Below are positions 60,131-64,000 of a DNA stretch of 64,000 bases, piece by piece (positions within the stretch are counted from its first letter, which is position 1; every line of letters begins with the position of its first letter). Under the pieces are notes generated by a model. That model made no database searches, was not told where the DNA came from, and was given only the letters and a program-made list of their open reading frames with translations. Origin of the DNA: Saprospiraceae bacterium (GTDB lineage: Bacteria; Bacteroidota; Bacteroidia; Chitinophagales; Saprospiraceae); NCBI GenBank assembly GCA_027488855.1, contig JAIYAV010000083.1, positions 1 through 64,000 of the forward strand. Reading direction: 5' to 3'. Both the position numbers and the translations under genes were made by a program.

Positions 60131-60697
60131 ATGATGCGGGTAGAACAGCAAAAACAATTTACCCTGGAGTTTTTAGAGGCATATCACCCGGCGGATGAGG
60201 TCGAGCGGGTCTATGTGCAGAAGGTGGTGGCCTTTATTCAAAGCCAGGAAAATCCCTTTTACCCCCAACTGCCTGCGGGCCACATTACGGTTTCCTCCAT
60301 TCTACTCGATCAAAGCCAGCAAAATATCCTTTTCCACTACCATCAAAAACTGGATCGCTGGCTGCAATTCGGTGGCCATGTGGAGCCAGATCAAGATTTT
60401 AATACCCTACAGGCGGCCATAAGGGAACTGATGGAGGAGACGGGCTTGAGTGTAACGGCATTTAGCGTTTTTGGCGAAGGTGAGCCAATTGATGTAGATG
60501 TGCACCTGATTCCGGCACGGGGAGAATTTCCGGCGCATCCGCACCACGATTTGCGCTATGTATTCAAGCTGATTTTGCCCGCTAAATTTGATGAAAAAAC
60601 CTTTCGCTGGATTCCAATCGAGGAGCTGTTGGCCTGGGAAGATGCGTCGATTCAACGCTTTGCGCAGAAGGTTTTTGAGCTGGTTCAAGTAAATTGA
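60131..60697 (+). CDS. NUDIX hydrolase
   Basis: The 188-residue protein contains the Nudix box as GGHVEPDQDFNTLQAAIREL followed by MEETGL, with a two-residue insertion compared with the common GGHVEPGE form; the metal-binding REL.EE core is intact. It hydrolyses a nucleoside diphosphate linked to another moiety; the substrate is unknown. ATG 60131 is used. The KptA gene follows after 83 bp. Confidence 0.9.
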   Translation: MMRVEQQKQFTLEFLEAYHPADEVERVYVQKVVAFIQSQENPFYPQLPAGHITVSSILLDQSQQNILFHYHQKLDRWLQFGGHVEPDQDFNTLQAAIRELMEETGLSVTAFSVFGEGEPIDVDVHLIPARGEFPAHPHHDLRYVFKLILPAKFDEKTFRWIPIEELLAWEDASIQRFAQKVFELVQVN

Positions 60698-60780
60698 GCC
60701 GAAAAACAAAAACAGACAAAGGAACTTAATCCTGTTTTTGATCGTTTTTGGGTTATTACCTAGCTAGTGAATCATATAAA

Positions 60781-61326
60781 ATGAACACCCAAGTACAAAC
60801 GCGGCTCAGCAAAAAACTTTCGCTGTTGCTGCGGCACCAACCCGAGCTTTATGGCCTGCACCTCGATGAACATGGCTGGTGCAGCATCGCCGAACTATTG
60901 GATGCCTTTGCCAAAAAAGGCCAAGACCTTTCCATAGAGGCTCTTCTCGAAGTAGTCCAGGAAAACGACAAACAACGTTTTGCTTTTAGCCCAGATGGCT
61001 TGAAGATTCGGGCCAGTCAAGGCCATTCCATCGAGGTTGAACTGGGCTATAGCCCGCAAGTGCCCCCGGCCATTTTGTACCATGGCACTGCTGATCGCTT
61101 TTTGCCCTCTATCCTCAATGTGGGCATCATCAAGGGGAAACGGCATCAGGTGCACCTGTCTTTAGATGTTGAAACCGCTGAAAAAGTGGGTGAACGGCAT
61201 GGCCGCGTGGTCATACTCAAAGTGCTGGCTGGAGAAATGCACGCCATTGGCCATACTTTTTACCGCTCGGACAATGGGGTTTGGTTGGTGGATGAGGTGC
61301 CAGTGGGGTACTTTGAGGTGGTTTGA
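60781..61326 (+). CDS. kptA: RNA 2'-phosphotransferase (Tpt1/KptA family)
   Basis: The 181-residue protein shows the KptA sequence: LSKKLSLLLRHQPE at the start, HGWCSIAELL, LYHGTADRFLPSIL, KRHQVHLSLD and RHGRVVILKVLAG. It moves the 2'-phosphate of RNA to NAD+, giving ADP-ribose 1'',2''-cyclic phosphate. In bacteria the natural RNA is unknown. ATG 60781 is chosen. The neighbouring NUDIX gene may act on its ADP-ribose-type product (inference). Confidence 0.95.
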   Translation: MNTQVQTRLSKKLSLLLRHQPELYGLHLDEHGWCSIAELLDAFAKKGQDLSIEALLEVVQENDKQRFAFSPDGLKIRASQGHSIEVELGYSPQVPPAILYHGTADRFLPSILNVGIIKGKRHQVHLSLDVETAEKVGERHGRVVILKVLAGEMHAIGHTFYRSDNGVWLVDEVPVGYFEVV

Positions 61327-61347
61327 AGCTGTTTGAGTTTTCGGGCG

Positions 61348-61665
61348 TTATTTACAATCTTCAAAGATCAGCACTTTGTACAATTCCAGGTATTTGATAA
61401 AGAACGCTCCTTTGGCAGAATCAGGCGTTACAAGGTCTACCTCACAGCTCAAAAGTGCTTCCAAATCAAACCAAAGGTTTACCAAGCTTTGGTTTTTTTC
61501 TACTGCGCCAATGGGATGGAATTCGACCAATAAATCGATGTCGCTTTTCCCCTCTACAAAACGGCCATCTACCACGGAACCAAAAGCATAGAGTTTTTGG
61601 ACTGCGTATTTTTGGCAAACAACACCAATTTCCGGAAGACGAGCATGAACCGATTCGTGCAGCAT
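61348..61665 (-). CDS. Minimal nucleotidyltransferase (MNT) domain protein
   Basis: The 105-residue protein has the pol-beta nucleotidyltransferase core: LYAFGSVVDGRF, KSDIDLLVEF (Asp42, Asp44) and a third acidic residue in CEVDLVT. Stand-alone MNT proteins are antitoxins of HEPN toxins in most cases. The expected HEPN gene is not adjacent; the gene directly upstream on the same strand (5 bp gap) encodes the DUF4132-like protein. Confidence 0.85.
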   Translation of the reverse strand: MLHESVHARLPEIGVVCQKYAVQKLYAFGSVVDGRFVEGKSDIDLLVEFHPIGAVEKNQSLVNLWFDLEALLSCEVDLVTPDSAKGAFFIKYLELYKVLIFEDCK

Positions 61666-61670
61666 GGGAA

Positions 61671-63617
61671 TTATAACTTGATTTGCCGGATGATGACCGT
61701 ATCAGTGACTTTGTGATCTTCAGCCAGGAGTAATGCTTTGCTAACGATGATGGAAAGTAAATGATCACCTTCAAAGGGCAGATAAAATTTTTCCGTGGCC
61801 TTGGATTTTGATCGATCTTCTACAATACAGAGGTACTGATCGTTTGGTTCCATCAGAATGTTTCCACTCCCTAGATGGATTTTATAACTGCGGATTTCCC
61901 CTTGTACCTTTAAGAAATTGCCTTCAAAACTACACTTGGAAGCAATTTTTAATTTCGGGATAAGCTGCAAGAGCAACTCCTTGCGGGTGGTGGCGGTTTC
62001 GGTTAATTCCGCAAATGCATGGGTTCGGCCATATTCCTGGATTTCATTTTCGGGTCTTTCTATCCACGCAGGATCGATGACCAGATTGGAAACCGCAACA
62101 AAAAGATCAATATCCCGCATAGATTCTGAAAACACAATTGGCGGGATTTCCTGTAGGTCAATTAGCTGTTTGTTGCGGTAAAACCTTACTTGATGAGTAC
62201 TCAAGTACATCCCTCTGGGTACGTGCAGGTTGTTGTGAAACCATAACTCATGGACACCAAACTCAACTTTGAGGTTCCAGGCTGGGATTCTTTTGGTAGG
62301 TTCACTTTCACCATAAGTATTGGGAGTCCAGCCCCTGGCTTTACATAAGCCACTAAATTGTGCTCCATTCAAATAGTGATTGGCAAAACGGTTGGAGAAA
62401 GTTTGAGTCCCTATTTCTGCATCAGTGATCCGATAGACTTCCCTGAAGGCCTGTTTAAAGGCTTGGGTAATTTCCTGGTTTATCAAAAAATTACGCCACT
62501 GTTGCACCTGTTCTACACTGGCCTGGATGGGGTGCCACAGAACAACTTCGGTTCCCGAATGGAGCCAATTCAGCTCATTACCGGTTGCATCAATGAATCG
62601 ATCGGATTGCCAAATCCCTTCAGCTTCCTGAGCTCCATTTTTAAACCGCCAGATCAATTGTTTGCCCAACACCCCAATTAGTGGATGGGCTATGTATAAA
62701 CCGAACCAATCGGAATAAGACCATACCCGGTTTTTAAGAAAAAATCCTTCAATTCGTTCTTTTTGGGTTGAAAGCTGGTTTTCTATTTCTTTGATTTGTG
62801 CTTTGAATAGCTTGAGGCCATAAGCACAGTCGGTTTGGACACTTTTGGGTATACTGCTTTGTTCTTTCCCTTGGCCATCAATCCAGGTCAATTTGCTTTT
62901 TCGACTGTTTAATATCTCATATTTCGCTGTATAGGCTCCGATACCTTTAAAAAATTGGTGTTGCTCATTCAGGCCATAATGCGCAATCGCCATTTCTTCA
63001 ATTTGATCCGCGCTTACTTTCCGCTTTTCACCCATTTTTTTTAAGGTAGAATCAATTCGATTTTGTACACTTTTTTTCTTGATTCTTGCTCTAAGATGGG
63101 TTAAACGAGGAACTCCAGTTTCTAGGGGAAGTTCAGCGTAAACCCAAATGGCATCCGAGCTATGGGCTGGGAATTTTGCACAAAAATTATCAACCTCATT
63201 CAGGAGTTCGGTACTACCTGAATAAAGGACAGCTGAAAAAAGAGTACCTCGGAAAAAACGACCTTTTAGCTGATAGTAGAAGTAAAACTTCCCATTCTTC
63301 GGGTCCTGCCATTCCCAATATTTTCCTTTTTGGGTATGCAAGGCTTTTTCGGCTTCGTATACTTTCTCCATCCAGGGTTCGGGTTGGTTATGGTTGGCAA
63401 AACGCTCCAGATAAGCTTCATATAAGGCATTGCCTTTTTTGATCAGTTGGATAGCATAAGTGAGGAAATGATCACGTCCTATACTGTCAATCAGTTGTTC
63501 GGTTTGGGCCATCCAGGCTTTATCTGGTGTCTTTTTGACATCAAGGGAACAAAAATGGACAACGAGGTTGCGAATGGCAATAGAGTCGCCTAAATCTTGT
63601 TGAATGTTGAGATTCAT
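61671..63617 (-). CDS. DUF4132-family protein
   Basis: The 648-residue soluble protein ends with the DUF4132/DUF7737-type segment: SMRDIDLFVAVSNLVIDPAW, YGRTHAFAELTETATTRKELL, and SYKIHLGSGNILMEPNDQYL. The middle has FGLYIAHPLIGVLGKQLIW, also typical of this family. Function is unknown; relatives occur near MoxR-type ATPase genes in other bacteria. ATG 63617 is used; the frame extends 33 codons upstream through a TTG but with a composition unlike the rest. It is followed 5 bp later by the MNT gene. Confidence 0.8.
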   Translation of the reverse strand: MNLNIQQDLGDSIAIRNLVVHFCSLDVKKTPDKAWMAQTEQLIDSIGRDHFLTYAIQLIKKGNALYEAYLERFANHNQPEPWMEKVYEAEKALHTQKGKYWEWQDPKNGKFYFYYQLKGRFFRGTLFSAVLYSGSTELLNEVDNFCAKFPAHSSDAIWVYAELPLETGVPRLTHLRARIKKKSVQNRIDSTLKKMGEKRKVSADQIEEMAIAHYGLNEQHQFFKGIGAYTAKYEILNSRKSKLTWIDGQGKEQSSIPKSVQTDCAYGLKLFKAQIKEIENQLSTQKERIEGFFLKNRVWSYSDWFGLYIAHPLIGVLGKQLIWRFKNGAQEAEGIWQSDRFIDATGNELNWLHSGTEVVLWHPIQASVEQVQQWRNFLINQEITQAFKQAFREVYRITDAEIGTQTFSNRFANHYLNGAQFSGLCKARGWTPNTYGESEPTKRIPAWNLKVEFGVHELWFHNNLHVPRGMYLSTHQVRFYRNKQLIDLQEIPPIVFSESMRDIDLFVAVSNLVIDPAWIERPENEIQEYGRTHAFAELTETATTRKELLLQLIPKLKIASKCSFEGNFLKVQGEIRSYKIHLGSGNILMEPNDQYLCIVEDRSKSKATEKFYLPFEGDHLLSIIVSKALLLAEDHKVTDTVIIRQIKL

Positions 63618-63748
63618 GGGCTGTCTTACTGGTGAAGTGGATTTAGAAATTATAGCAATAAAGATATGTTTTTTGACAAAGAAATAAAATTTTTTGTTTA
63701 AAATTTGACTGAACAAAATTACAATTTATTTTTTCCAGCCAAATTAAA

Positions 63749-64000
63749 TCACAACACCTTATGCAAAAAACCATTCACCACGGCATACTCCGTCTTCCCC
63801 TCTTTTTGCAACAAAATTGAACCACCAGAGCCCAAGTTGATCAAGCCCGAACTCCCAGGGCTAGCCGGATTGCTTTTGGGGCGAACCAACAAAATGGGCA
63901 ACTTGCTCAATTCCAAACTCTCTGGCCAAGTGCTCACCTGCACATCCGTAAATCCCTCTCGAAGCAAGGCCATGTGATCCAGTTTTTGCGCCTCTTGCCA
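63749..64000 (-). CDS. C-terminal part of an unidentified protein (runs off the window)
   Basis: The frame is open to the window edge and encodes at least 83 residues, including REGFTDVQVSTWPESLELSKLP and a Gly/Ser-rich SPGSSGLINLGSGGSILL, ending VVNGFLHKVL. No family is recognised. It precedes the DUF4132-like gene on the same strand by about 130 bp. Confidence 0.55.
   Translation of the reverse strand, partial: WQEAQKLDHMALLREGFTDVQVSTWPESLELSKLPILLVRPKSNPASPGSSGLINLGSGGSILLQKEGKTEYAVVNGFLHKVL

Noticed and set aside
63618-63716. Extended N-terminus of the DUF4132-like protein from TTG 63716
   Set aside because: The extra 33 residues are Lys/Phe/Ile-rich, unlike the rest, and look like translated AT-rich promoter DNA.
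1-64000. rRNA, tRNA or tmRNA genes
   Set aside because: I looked through the intergenic regions for tRNA-like cloverleaf ends and conserved rRNA segments and found none; a covariance search would be needed to be certain.

Overview
The window looks like chromosome from a member of the Bacteroidota, most likely Saprospiria (Haliscomenobacter/Lewinella-like). Base composition is roughly balanced. Several genes have the Bacteroidota -7 promoter element TAnnTTTG just upstream (rpsU, cysS, dnaX, the DksA-like gene, the GNAT/hydrolase gene). Shine-Dalgarno sequences are scarce, and many proteins belong to families typical of this phylum (DUF4292, DUF3127, DUF5686-like barrels, UMF1-type MFS, bifunctional GNAT/carbon-nitrogen hydrolase). 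The genus assignment is inference. I saw no rRNA, tRNA, CRISPR array or prophage.

Layout. 0-14 kb: a CAP-domain secreted protein, a lipid A-type acyltransferase, glgX, a divergently transcribed sulfide:quinone oxidoreductase with a CRP/FNR-like operator, an MFS transporter coupled to a PLP decarboxylase fused to an outer-membrane barrel, a nucleoside deoxyribosyltransferase-like protein, a Kir-type potassium channel and a Tat-exported Gfo/Idh/MocA oxidoreductase. 12.6-15.5 kb: GNAT/nitrilase fusion, a DksA-like regulator with a long acidic tail, and rpsU. 15.6-22 kb is accessory: an ATPase/nuclease gene, an AraC regulator with an outer-membrane protein, an RHS pseudogene scar, and a REP-associated tyrosine transposase (RAYT) flanked by its repeats. 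22-38 kb is mostly core: nadE with an ADP-ribosylglycohydrolase, dnaX, a MazF-type toxin-antitoxin pair, hflX, a four-gene envelope operon (nucleotidyltransferase, TPR, DUF4292, EnvC-like), pyruvate kinase, an ATP-grasp ligase and a DUF3127 protein with an SSB-like tail. 39-43 kb encodes a periplasmic sugar-oxidation cluster (gluconate-dehydrogenase-like subunit 3, GMC flavoprotein, cytochrome c/PQQ dehydrogenase). 45-51.5 kb carries mutL, two rhomboids, an EEP-family protein and cysS. 51.6-56.5 kb is a second accessory block, AT-richer from about 53.2 kb, with a duplicated gene-end scar. 56.5-64 kb holds a TPR protein, an ECF sigma/anti-sigma/Spy-like stress module, NUDIX plus KptA, an MNT nucleotidyltransferase and a DUF4132-family protein.

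The most unusual feature is the density and organisation of intergenic palindromic repeats. Four long hairpins share one constant loop (core ACTTGAAATGAARCG) and a TTGAG-like bulge; three share a stem that covaries between copies, while the fourth has an unrelated stem. Further families have arms made of short tandem units, or occur in both head-to-head and tail-to-tail order. For at least eight genes the stop codon lies inside or directly beside such an element, which suggests they act as, or insert into, 3' ends of transcription units.
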